Below, piece after piece: positions 50,940-59,346 of a stretch of DNA of 64,000 nucleotides. Under the pieces are notes generated by a model that did no database searches, was not told the DNA's origin, and saw only the letters and a program-made list of their open reading frames with translations. Within the stretch, counting starts at the first letter, position 1. The number at the start of each line of letters is the position of its first letter. The position numbers and the translations under genes were made by a program. The DNA is from Lysobacter_K koreensis (lineage in GTDB: Bacteria; Pseudomonadota; Gammaproteobacteria; Xanthomonadales; Xanthomonadaceae), in assembly GCF_042677045.1 (NCBI RefSeq), contig NZ_JBHTIH010000003.1, forward strand, positions 620,001 through 684,000, given 5' to 3'.

Positions 50940-51875
50940 ATGAGCCACCCTGCCGCCCGCCGCATCCCCGGCATTGCCTTGCTGAGTGTTGCCATCCTCG
51001 CCAGCGCGCCCCTGTTCGCGGCCACCCCGATCAACCAGAGCCGGCCGCTCGATCCGCGCGGACGGGTCGAGATCGAAAACATCAAGGGCCGCATCGACGT
51101 GCGCGCCTGGGACCGCCCGGAGGTCAAGATCGAAGGCAGCCTCGGCGCCGGTGTCGAGAAGCTGGAGATCGAAGGCGACCGCGAGCGCTTGGTGGTAAAG
51201 GTGAAGTACCCGAATCGCGGCGGCGGGCTGGGCTTCCTCACCGGCGGCGACAAGAGCGAACCGACGCTGCTGCGCTTGATGGTGCCGCTGCAGGCCGACC
51301 TCGAGATCGACGCGGTCTCGGCCGACGTCGACGTCAGCGGCATCGCCTCGGGCGAACTGTCGATCGACAGCGTCAGTGGCGACGTCACCGTGGCCGGTGC
51401 ACCGCGCGAAGCCAGCATCGACAGCGTCAGCGGCGACCTCCACCTGACCCTCAACCGTGCCAACGTCAGCGTCGACAGCGTCAGCGGCGACATCGTGCTG
51501 CGCGGCCGCCTGGGCGAGGAGGTCGGCATCGAAACGGTGTCGGGGGACATCGATGTCTCGGTGCTCGAGACCGCGGTGCGCAAGCTTTCCGGCGCCACCG
51601 TCTCGGGCGACATGCACATCGGCACCGCGCTGGCGACCAGCGGCCAGGTGAACCTGGAATCGGTCAGCGGCGACGTGTTGCTCGAACTGCCGCGCGCGCT
51701 GTCGGCCAACGTGCGCGCGGACAGCTTCAGCGGCGATCTCAGCGCGCCTGGTGCCAACATCATCCGTCCCAAGCATGGCCCGGGTACGAGCTTCGAACAC
51801 CGCTACGGCAACGGCAGCGGCGATATCTCGATCGAGACCTTCTCGGGCAACGCACGCCTGCGGCTCGATAACTGA
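50940..51875 (+). CDS. DUF4097 beta-helix protein
   Basis: A 311-residue exported protein with a signal peptide (GIALLSVAILASAPLFA) and a right-handed beta-helix-like body. The motif SxxSVSGD recurs at least seven times (SIDSVSGDV, SIDSVSGDL, SVDSVSGDI, GIETVSGDI, NLESVSGDV), which is the DUF4097 hallmark. It lies 88 bp after the anti-sigma gene in the same direction. DUF4097 proteins occur with sigma/anti-sigma systems, so it is probably a periplasmic component or target of the cassette. Confidence 0.9.
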   Translation: MSHPAARRIPGIALLSVAILASAPLFAATPINQSRPLDPRGRVEIENIKGRIDVRAWDRPEVKIEGSLGAGVEKLEIEGDRERLVVKVKYPNRGGGLGFLTGGDKSEPTLLRLMVPLQADLEIDAVSADVDVSGIASGELSIDSVSGDVTVAGAPREASIDSVSGDLHLTLNRANVSVDSVSGDIVLRGRLGEEVGIETVSGDIDVSVLETAVRKLSGATVSGDMHIGTALATSGQVNLESVSGDVLLELPRALSANVRADSFSGDLSAPGANIIRPKHGPGTSFEHRYGNGSGDISIETFSGNARLRLDN

Positions 51876-51907
51876 GGAAACCGAGAGGGCCGGGCCATCG
51901 CCGGTCA

Positions 51908-51925
51908 TTCCCGCGAAAGCGGGAA
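51908..51925. repeat. Dispersed palindrome TTCCCGCGAAAGCGGGAA
   Basis: Perfect 7-bp arms around GAAA, in the sequence context (GTCATTCCCGCGAAAGC) of a widespread proteobacterial intergenic repeat. Lies just after the DUF4097 gene. Confidence 0.65.
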
Positions 51926-52050
51926 GCCTTTGCCTTCGCTCTCAAGTTGCCCGGAGTCTCGGATGCGGAAATGGAGACCCTGGGCTTTCCGGAGGCACCG
52001 GGACGATCGGTAGCCGCCAACTGAGAGGAAAGGTCGCGCGACTAGGCGCG

Positions 52051-52710
52051 CTACGCGTCCTTCATCCCGAACCAGCAATTGAACGCCACCGTGATGCGTT
52101 CGTCGCTGCCGTAGAACGGCATCACCTCGTGCTGCAGCCACGACGGGAACAGCACCAGCTGCCCGGGCTGGAAGCGGATGTTCCAGGTGCCGTGGTGGTA
52201 GGGCGCGCGCAGCCGCTGGTTGCCGGCGTCGAGGAACAGGTTGCTGTAGTGGTGCGGGTTGTGGAAACGCAGCACGCCCGACTCGGGGCGATCCTCCGGG
52301 GTCTCGCCCGCAGCCACGCAATACACGCCTGACCACGATGCCATCGGGTGCGTGTGCAGGATCGTGAAGCCGCCGTGGCGGGTCACGTGGAACCAGGTGT
52401 GCGAGAAGATCTGCAGCCGCTGCATTTCCTCGGCGCTGTATTCGTTGACGTCCTGGATGGTGCGGCCCAGCGTGGCCCACGCGAACTGCCGCAACTGCTG
52501 CACGCAGGCCTCGGGCCAAGAGAACAGGTTGAAGTCGCTCTCGAACACGCCGGCTTGCTGCTTCAGCGACGGGTTCGGGTTGGCGTAGCGTGCGCCTTCG
52601 GACTCGCGCGCGAGCAGCAATGCCTTGAGTTGCGCGTTGATCGCCACGGCATCGGGCAGGACATCCTGCGCGAACGGCACCGCGAACATCGGGGACAGCT
52701 CGTAAGCCAT
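52051..52710 (-). CDS. 2OG-Fe(II) oxygenase, TIGR02466-like
   Basis: A 219-residue putative oxygenase of the 2OG-FeII_Oxy_5 type. The iron-binding region reads LHTHPMASWSGVYCV (HxH followed by SGVYC), with later LFPSWLQHEV supplying the distal His and RITVAFNCW the 2OG-binding Arg region. The ATG at 52710 is chosen over a GTG at 52767, which would run into the receptor terminator. It lies downstream of two TonB-dependent receptors in the same direction but behind a terminator. Members are often near receptors and sulfotransferases in xanthomonads; substrate unknown. Confidence 0.85.
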   Translation of the reverse strand: MAYELSPMFAVPFAQDVLPDAVAINAQLKALLLARESEGARYANPNPSLKQQAGVFESDFNLFSWPEACVQQLRQFAWATLGRTIQDVNEYSAEEMQRLQIFSHTWFHVTRHGGFTILHTHPMASWSGVYCVAAGETPEDRPESGVLRFHNPHHYSNLFLDAGNQRLRAPYHHGTWNIRFQPGQLVLFPSWLQHEVMPFYGSDERITVAFNCWFGMKDA

Positions 52711-52766
52711 GCGGATCTTCCACCAGTAGCGGCGCGGATTCGCCGCAAGCGAAGTGTACCGTGGCA

Positions 52767-52797
52767 CAAAAAACTACGGCCCCTTGCGGGGCCGTAG
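52767..52797 (-). terminator. Terminator of TonB-dependent receptor 1
   Basis: CTACGGCCCC (52774-52783) pairs with GGGGCCGTAG (52788-52797), 4-nt loop, then a T run on the minus strand. One base different in the loop from the terminator at 56022-56052. Confidence 0.9.
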
Positions 52798-52827
52798 CGG
52801 GTGTTGCGTGGTGCGTTTACGAGTCGA

Positions 52828-55824
52828 TCAGAACTTCTGCGAGTAGCGGAAGTACATGAAGCGGCCCGGGACTTCGAACTGCGGGTCGAACGAGTTGGCG
52901 AACGTGGTCACCGACACCGGCGGATCCTTGTCGAAGATGTTGTTCACGCCGACAGTGATCTTCGCGTTCCACGGCGCGTTCCAGTACACGCTTGCGTCGT
53001 GGTACGTGGTGGCGCCGATGTGGCGCTCGGCCGCATTGCGCTGGTCGAACGCGTCGCCGCCTGCCTCGCCATCCCACACGCCATTGCCGTTGGCATCGGT
53101 CGGGATTGCGATGATGCGGTCGGTATCGGTGCAGAGGAAGCCGTAGCCGTAATCCTCGAGGGTCTGGCAGTTTTCGGTCTGGGACGAGAAGTAACGCATG
53201 TTCCAGGTCGCGCCGATGTCGCCCTTCTCCCAGCGGGTTGCGAGGTTGGAACGGATGCGCCAAGCGTTGCTCTGGTTCGGGCCGTCGTACTCGCCGACCT
53301 GGTTGCCACCTTCATTGAAGAACAGCGGCTGGCCAATCACCGGCACAGTCATCTCGTCTTCGCCGAACGTGCCGTCACCGTCGATATCGTCCTTCTGGCT
53401 CGCCAGGTAGGTGGTATCCCACGTGAAGCTGAACTTGCCCCACGCGTTCTCCGGCAGGCGATAGCCGATGGTCAAGTCGTAACCTTCAACTTCCGTACCG
53501 CCGATGTTCGTGGTGGTGTTGAGCAGGGTCTGGATGTTGCCATCCGCACGACGGGTATACAGGGCGCACGTCGGGCCAGTGCCGCCGGAATCCAGACACT
53601 GCTGGATGATGTTGGCGCCGCCGATCGTGGTGATCGCGTCCTCGATCTTGATGTTCCACCAGTCCAGGGCGATGTCCAAGCCCTCGACGTAGCTCGGGCT
53701 GTAGACCAGGCCCAGCGTGGTGGACTCGGCAGTCTCCGGCTGCAAGTTGGGGTTGCCGCCAACGGTGATGCGGATCTGCTGGTTGTCCTGCTGGTAGCCA
53801 CCGGCCGGCACGCCTTCGGCAATACAGCGGGCCTGAGCTGCCGGAATCTGGTTGCCGAAGTTGGCGTTGTTGCACGGATCAAGCAGGGTCGGGAACGAGT
53901 CGGCCTGACCGGCGAACAGCTCGCTGATCGACGGGGCGCGGAAGCCTTCCGACCAGTTGCCACGCAGCATCAGGTCGTCGATCGGCTTCCAGCGGAAACC
54001 GAACTTGCTGTTGAGCGTGTCGCCGAAGTTGCTGTACTCGGAGTAGCGGGTTGCCACCGAGAAGTCGAGCAGCTTGGCGAACGGCACGTCGGCCAGCACC
54101 GGGATGGCGAGTTCGAGGTAGGCCTCGTCGACGGTGTACGAACCGGCAGTCGCGGTACGCGCGTTGCCGGTGGTGTTGCCCTGGTTGATCAGCGCATCCG
54201 GCGAGTCGTAGCCTTCTTCTTCGCGGTGCTCAAGCCCGAACGAGAAGCCCAGCGGGCCGCCCGGCAGATTGAACAGGTCGCCGCCGATGTTGGCGTAGTA
54301 GCTCGTCTGGGTGTAGCTGTACTCGTCATGCGCCACGAAGGTGACGAAGTTGAGCATTTCCGGGGTGATGCTGCCGGCACCGCCGAGCAGGTTCAGCGGA
54401 ACGCAACCGGCAATCGGGGCGGCCACGGTGCCGCAGCGGGCCACGCCTTGCGCGTCTCGGAACGACGGGCCCAGCGCCTGGCTCAGGGCCGGGATGCTGA
54501 ACAGGCCGGTTGTCGTGTTGTTCGCCTGGTTGTCGCCGCGGAAGTAACCGGCTTCCCAGTCGTAGTACTTCTCGCCGAAGGTCAGCGTGCCTTCCAGGCC
54601 CGCGTTCATCGCGAACGTGCTCACTTCCTGGTTGAAAGAGCGACCACCGGTCTCTACGACACGGCGGTTGATGCGCGAGACGTCCTGGCCGAACGGGTTG
54701 AATACGCTGTTGCGGCTGATGAACACAGCCTGGCCCAACGGACCGGTGCCCGGCGCGGTGCCCAAGGTGACCGGCATGGCAGCCAGCAGCTGCTCGGAGA
54801 CGCGCTCGTTGTAGGTGACAGTGGTCTTGAAGCGGACGTCGTCGGTGAGGTCCAGCGAACCGGCGGCAAACACCGAACGGCGCTCCTGCGGGGTCAGCAG
54901 GTAGTTGTCAGGCGCGAAGTTGTACGCGTCAGCACCCGGCACATACGGACGCGGGGCGGTGCCCTGACCGTCGAACGTGAAGGTGCCCGCGCCGCCGTTG
55001 AAGTTGGTCTGGGCGCCGGTGCAGGCGCGGGTGCTCGGGTTGAAGCCACCCGGGCACAGCGCGAAACGGCCGTTTGGACTGGTACCGCTACCGAAGACAT
55101 TACCGGTGCCGACGATCGGCTCCTTGGAGATCTCGCGGTCACCAGCGTTGACCGGCTCTTCCTTGACGTAGCCGAAGCCGAGCATCGCGGAGAAGCGGTC
55201 CGAGGCGGTGCCGATCAGGAAGTCGTAGGACTGACGGAAGCCGTCGCCCTTGTCGAACACGCCGACATAGGCATTGGCTTCGGCGCCTTCGAAGTTCTGG
55301 CGCAGGATCACGTTGACCACGCCGGCGATCGCATCGGAACCGTAGATCGTCGAGGCGCCGTCCTTCAGCACTTCGATGCGCTCGACCGCGGCGGTCGGAA
55401 TGGTGTTGAGGTCGACCGCGCCGCCCAGGCCGGTACCACCGACCCAGCGGCGACCATTGACCAGCACCAGGGTGCGGTTGGAGCCGAGGTTGCGCAGGCT
55501 GACGCGGGTCTCGCCGTTGCCACCGTTGTTGAAGGTGCTGTTGAGGGTCGAGCCGTTCGCGGTGATGTTCTGGATCACGTCGCCGACCGAGGTCAGGCCT
55601 TGCGCGGTGATGTCGTCGCGGCTGAGCGAGAAGATCGGCTGCGAGGTCTCGATGTCGGCACGCTTGATGCGCGAACCGGTGACTTCGATGCGGTCGAGGG
55701 TGGTGGCTTCCTGCTCGGCGGGCGTGTCCTGGGCAAGTGCAACGCCCGTGCCGACGAGGGCGGTGGTGCCAACGGCGAGCGCGAAGGTGATCGCGTCGCG
55801 GAGCTGGGTGGTCTTCAAGGTCAT
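52828..55824 (-). CDS. TonB-dependent receptor 1
   Basis: Outer-membrane active transporter of 998 residues. The leader (TTQLRDAITFALAVGTTALV) gives an exported protein cut near AQDTPAEQ; the plug begins DRIEVTGSRIKRADIETS, with LVNGRRWVGGTG and VERIEVLKDGASTIYGSDAI typical of plug domains, followed by a 22-strand barrel ending in YFRYSQKF. GGAGAGAGAG precedes ATG 55824. It is the second of two tandem paralogues with matching promoter and terminator. Substrate unknown; receptors of this branch often take up peptides, saccharides or plant compounds. Confidence 0.95.
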   Translation of the reverse strand: MTLKTTQLRDAITFALAVGTTALVGTGVALAQDTPAEQEATTLDRIEVTGSRIKRADIETSQPIFSLSRDDITAQGLTSVGDVIQNITANGSTLNSTFNNGGNGETRVSLRNLGSNRTLVLVNGRRWVGGTGLGGAVDLNTIPTAAVERIEVLKDGASTIYGSDAIAGVVNVILRQNFEGAEANAYVGVFDKGDGFRQSYDFLIGTASDRFSAMLGFGYVKEEPVNAGDREISKEPIVGTGNVFGSGTSPNGRFALCPGGFNPSTRACTGAQTNFNGGAGTFTFDGQGTAPRPYVPGADAYNFAPDNYLLTPQERRSVFAAGSLDLTDDVRFKTTVTYNERVSEQLLAAMPVTLGTAPGTGPLGQAVFISRNSVFNPFGQDVSRINRRVVETGGRSFNQEVSTFAMNAGLEGTLTFGEKYYDWEAGYFRGDNQANNTTTGLFSIPALSQALGPSFRDAQGVARCGTVAAPIAGCVPLNLLGGAGSITPEMLNFVTFVAHDEYSYTQTSYYANIGGDLFNLPGGPLGFSFGLEHREEEGYDSPDALINQGNTTGNARTATAGSYTVDEAYLELAIPVLADVPFAKLLDFSVATRYSEYSNFGDTLNSKFGFRWKPIDDLMLRGNWSEGFRAPSISELFAGQADSFPTLLDPCNNANFGNQIPAAQARCIAEGVPAGGYQQDNQQIRITVGGNPNLQPETAESTTLGLVYSPSYVEGLDIALDWWNIKIEDAITTIGGANIIQQCLDSGGTGPTCALYTRRADGNIQTLLNTTTNIGGTEVEGYDLTIGYRLPENAWGKFSFTWDTTYLASQKDDIDGDGTFGEDEMTVPVIGQPLFFNEGGNQVGEYDGPNQSNAWRIRSNLATRWEKGDIGATWNMRYFSSQTENCQTLEDYGYGFLCTDTDRIIAIPTDANGNGVWDGEAGGDAFDQRNAAERHIGATTYHDASVYWNAPWNAKITVGVNNIFDKDPPVSVTTFANSFDPQFEVPGRFMYFRYSQKF

Positions 55825-55912
55825 CTCTCTCTCCAAGTCAGTCTTGGTGTTTCCCATGGGAACCCCACCGGGCGGCGCAAAGTGAAACGCCCAAATCGGC
55901 AAGGCCGGCCCG

Positions 55913-55951
55913 ATAGTAGCCACGTTTGGCCAGTAATTAAAGTGTTGTTAA
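55913..55951 (-). promoter_or_regulatory. Promoter of receptor 1 with TTAAC-N2-CACTTT element
   Basis: On the minus strand: TTTAAT (-35), 17-bp spacer, TACTAT (-10), with TTAACAACACTTT overlapping and extending upstream of the -35. The same element at the same distance from the start (115 against 116 bp) precedes receptor 2. Confidence 0.6.
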
Positions 55952-56021
55952 CAATTGGGAAGAAACGAGTGCACAGGCATGGCCAACGCGGATAAAACTG
56001 AATGGGGAGGATCATCGCTCA

Positions 56022-56052
56022 CAAAAAACTACGGCCCCTTGTGGGGCCGTAG
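56022..56052 (-). terminator. Terminator of TonB-dependent receptor 2
   Basis: CTACGGCCCC (56029-56038) pairs with GGGGCCGTAG (56043-56052), then a T run on the minus strand; essentially the same sequence as the terminator of receptor 1. Confidence 0.9.
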
Positions 56053-56076
56053 TCGTTGTTGCATCAGCGATACAGA

Positions 56077-59000
56077 TCAGAAGCGCTGGGTGTACTTCAT
56101 GTACAGGAACCGGCCGATATCGAATCCACCGTAGTAAGACACGTTGGCTTGTGGCTGGGTGTACATCACCGGGCCAACCTTTTCGAACACATTGTTGGCA
56201 CCCAACGCCACCGTGGCGTTCCACGGCGCTTCCCAACGGAACTGCACGTCATTGAACGTGGTCGAGCCAACACGGCGGCGACGCGAGATTGCGCTGACCG
56301 GATCACCCGAGGCGGTGAGCGCACCGTTGGGAGCGAACACGATCTCGTTGCACTCCAGGTTCGGCGTGGTCGAACCCGGGACGAAGTAGGTGCAGCCTTC
56401 CTTCATCGACGAGTAGTAACGCGCCATCCAGCTGACGCCGAACGCGCCCATGGTCCAGCCGACGTTCAAGTTGGAACGCACGCGGAACGCGGTGCTGGCG
56501 TTGGCGAAGCCGACGTTCGACGTGGCGTACGTCGGCGAGTTGGTGCTGACGAAGTAGTCCTTCGCCGTGTACGTGCTGTTGGAGGCAACGGTGAAGTTAC
56601 CCATGCTCTCGGTCTGGAAACGGTAGCTGACATCGAAGTCGAAACCCTCGACCTTGCGGAAGCCTGCGTTCTGGCCACCGAACGTTACCGTCGGGATGCC
56701 GAGCGCCGGATCACGCGTGAACAGCGCCGGCGAGCAGCGGCTGGTGATGCCCTGGACATAGCAGTCGTTGAGGATGTTGTTCGGGCTGTCGGCGACGATG
56801 GTGTCGGCGATGCGAATCTTCCACCAGTCCAGGGCAATGTTCAGGCCCTCGACAAACGACGGGCTCCACACGGCGCCGATCGTCTGCGACTTCGACAGTT
56901 CCGGCGTCAGGGTCGGGTTGGAGCCCGAGGTGAAGGCCACCGGCGTCTGGGTGTTCGGAGCGCCGGCCGGATTGAAACCCTGGCCGAGCTGGCGGTAAGT
57001 GGCCGCGAGCGCGCCGAGGTCGCGTGCACAGTTCGCGCGAACGGTCGAACCCGGGGTGGACTGGCCGAACACCGTGTCGCACGGATCGGTGTAGTTGCTG
57101 AACGTCTGCGAGCCGCCGCCGAACAAGTCGGCGATGGTCGGCGCACGGAAACCGTCGGACGCGGTTGCGCGCAGCAACAGCGAGTCGACCGGCTTCCACT
57201 TCAGGCCGAACTTGTTGTTGGTGGTCTCGCCGAAGGTGTCGTAATCCGAGTAGCGGCTGGCGATGTTGAGGCTCAACTCGCGCGCGAACGGCAGGTCGGC
57301 CAAGATCGGAATCTGCAGCTCCGCATAGACCTCGTCGACGGTGTAGTCGCCACCGGTCGGGCCGGCCGACAGGTTGGTCGAGGCACCGGTCACGGCCAGC
57401 GCGTCGGGTACGAACTTGCCTTCTTCCTTGCGGTTCTCGACGCCGACCGCGAAGCCGAGATCACCGGCGGGCAGGGTGAGGATCGCACCGGCCAGGTTGG
57501 CCGACAGCACCGTGGTTTCGGTTTCGCCGGTCGAATGCTCTTCCTGGAACAGGTAGTTGCTCAGCGCCTGGTTGTTGGTCAGGCCGCCCTGGCCCACGCG
57601 GCCGAACGGCAGGAACGGGTTGAACGGCACGCAGCCGGCGACGATCGTCGGGTCGTTGGCCGGCGTGGCGGGGTTGTCGGGCGTGCCGCAGACCACCTGC
57701 CCCGTGGCGGGATTGAGGAACGAAGGGCCAACGGCCAGCCGGGTGTTCGGCAGATTGAGGTTGCCGAACGAGGACTGCACCAGCTTGTTGGTGTTGTTGA
57801 GGTAGGACACGTCCCAATCGAAGAAGCGATCGGCGAACTCGAAGCTGCCTTCGAAGGCCCCGGAGAAGCGGTAGGTGGTCAGATCGCTGTTGGACAGGCG
57901 CGGCTGCTCCCACGTACGGCGCCACCAGTTGGAGATCGTCGCGCCCGTCGGGTTGAAGTAGCTCTGCGCCGACATTGGCGTGTTGAAAGACGCGGCCTGC
58001 ATCGGATAGCCGGCGACCGTGCGATCGCTCGAACGGTTGCTGTACAGCAGGTTGGTGCGGAAGCGGATGTCGTCGGAGATGTCGAAGATCCCATCGACAT
58101 ACAGCGACTTGCGCTCCAGCGGGGTGTGGATGTCGGTCTGCTGGTTGGTGTTGCTCTTGTGCAGCGTCGAGCCGGGCGTGCAGCCGGTGGCTGCGGTCGC
58201 GCCAACGCAGGTGCCGGCGTTGATGTTCTGGCGGATGTAATCGGCACGATTGCGCGGATCCCCACCTTCGCGCAGGACGACGCGCGTCCCCACAGGCACT
58301 CCCGGGACCATCGTGGTCGCCGTGGTCTGGAAGCCACCGAACTGACCTACCGGGGTCCAGTTGTCGGTCGGGTGCAGGTGCGAGCGCGGGAAGGCGCCAT
58401 ATTCGCGATCGCTGGCCTTGACCACGTCTTCCTTGGCCCACTCCGCGGCAGCGGTCAGCGAACCGCGCTCACCATTGAAACCCATGACGAAGTCGGCCTT
58501 GGTGATGCCGCCGTCACCTTCGCTGTACTGGCCGTAATAGGCGCTGGCTGCGGCACCCTCGTAGTTCGAGCGGGTGATGACGTTGATCACGCCTGCGATC
58601 GCGTCGGAACCGTAGATCGACGAGGCGCCGTCCTTCAGCACTTCGATGCGCTCCACGGCCGCGGCGGGGATCGTCGACACGTCCGACAGGCCGCTGGTCG
58701 AGATGCCCAGGCGCTTGCCATTGAGCAGAACCAAGGTGCGAGCCGCGCCGAGGTTGCGCAGGCTGATGAAGGTGCCGCCGGCGTTTTCACCGGCAGTCAA
58801 CGGCGCTGCGCGGCTGATCGGCGGGGTGCCCGTGGCACTGATGTTCTGCAGGATGTCGGCGACCGACTGGAAGCCCTGCTTCTCGATGTCCTGGCGGCTG
58901 ATCGTGAGCACCGGCTGCGCGGTCTCGAGATCGACCTGGCGAATGCGCGAGCCGGTGACCTCGATGCGATCGAGGGTCTTGGCTTCTTCCTGTGCCGCGG

Positions 59001-59103
59001 TTGTGTCCTGTGCGAATGCAACGCCAGTGCCCACAAGGGCAGTGGTGCCAACGGCGAGCGCGAACGAAATCGCGTCCCGGAGCTGGGTGGTCTTGAAGGT
59101 CAT
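56077..59103 (-). CDS. TonB-dependent receptor 2
   Basis: Outer-membrane transporter of 1008 residues, paralogous to receptor 1 throughout. Leader TTQLRDAISFALAVGTTALV differs by one or two residues from that of receptor 1; the plug starts DRIEVTGSRIRQVDLETAQP and contains VLLNGKRLGISTSG and VERIEVLKDGASSIYGSDAI; the barrel ends YMKYTQRF. The barrels have diverged much more than leader and plug, which suggests different ligands. GAGAGAGAAAA precedes ATG 59103. Own promoter and terminator. Confidence 0.95.
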   Translation of the reverse strand: MTFKTTQLRDAISFALAVGTTALVGTGVAFAQDTTAAQEEAKTLDRIEVTGSRIRQVDLETAQPVLTISRQDIEKQGFQSVADILQNISATGTPPISRAAPLTAGENAGGTFISLRNLGAARTLVLLNGKRLGISTSGLSDVSTIPAAAVERIEVLKDGASSIYGSDAIAGVINVITRSNYEGAAASAYYGQYSEGDGGITKADFVMGFNGERGSLTAAAEWAKEDVVKASDREYGAFPRSHLHPTDNWTPVGQFGGFQTTATTMVPGVPVGTRVVLREGGDPRNRADYIRQNINAGTCVGATAATGCTPGSTLHKSNTNQQTDIHTPLERKSLYVDGIFDISDDIRFRTNLLYSNRSSDRTVAGYPMQAASFNTPMSAQSYFNPTGATISNWWRRTWEQPRLSNSDLTTYRFSGAFEGSFEFADRFFDWDVSYLNNTNKLVQSSFGNLNLPNTRLAVGPSFLNPATGQVVCGTPDNPATPANDPTIVAGCVPFNPFLPFGRVGQGGLTNNQALSNYLFQEEHSTGETETTVLSANLAGAILTLPAGDLGFAVGVENRKEEGKFVPDALAVTGASTNLSAGPTGGDYTVDEVYAELQIPILADLPFARELSLNIASRYSDYDTFGETTNNKFGLKWKPVDSLLLRATASDGFRAPTIADLFGGGSQTFSNYTDPCDTVFGQSTPGSTVRANCARDLGALAATYRQLGQGFNPAGAPNTQTPVAFTSGSNPTLTPELSKSQTIGAVWSPSFVEGLNIALDWWKIRIADTIVADSPNNILNDCYVQGITSRCSPALFTRDPALGIPTVTFGGQNAGFRKVEGFDFDVSYRFQTESMGNFTVASNSTYTAKDYFVSTNSPTYATSNVGFANASTAFRVRSNLNVGWTMGAFGVSWMARYYSSMKEGCTYFVPGSTTPNLECNEIVFAPNGALTASGDPVSAISRRRRVGSTTFNDVQFRWEAPWNATVALGANNVFEKVGPVMYTQPQANVSYYGGFDIGRFLYMKYTQRF

Positions 59104-59191
59104 TTTTCTCTCTCTCCGAAAAAATTGGTGTCGCCCCATGGAACCCGGCTGATTGCGTCTAAGAAGACGACAGATTGAGCAAGGTTGGCGG

Positions 59192-59231
59192 ATCCTAACC
59201 GTGTGTTCGGAAAAAGTAAAAGTGCCGTTAA
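59192..59231 (-). promoter_or_regulatory. Promoter of receptor 2 with TTAAC-N2-CACTTT element
   Basis: On the minus strand: TTTACT (-35), 17-bp spacer, TAGGAT (-10), with TTAACGGCACTTT just upstream. Parallels the promoter of receptor 1. Confidence 0.6.
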
Positions 59232-59346
59232 TTGTCCGCTTTTCACGCACGGCAGTGCCGCGCGCGTTCAGCTACGAACGTACGCGAGCGGATGGGGGCT
59301 TCGATTTGACCGCGGCGGCGGCCAGCCAAGGCAAGCTGAGGCGGCC

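Noticed and set aside
52801..59178. Two plus-strand frames of over 1000 codons opposite the receptors
   Set aside because: Mirror images of the receptor genes; the receptors have signal peptides, plug motifs, ribosome-binding sites and terminators, while these frames have none.
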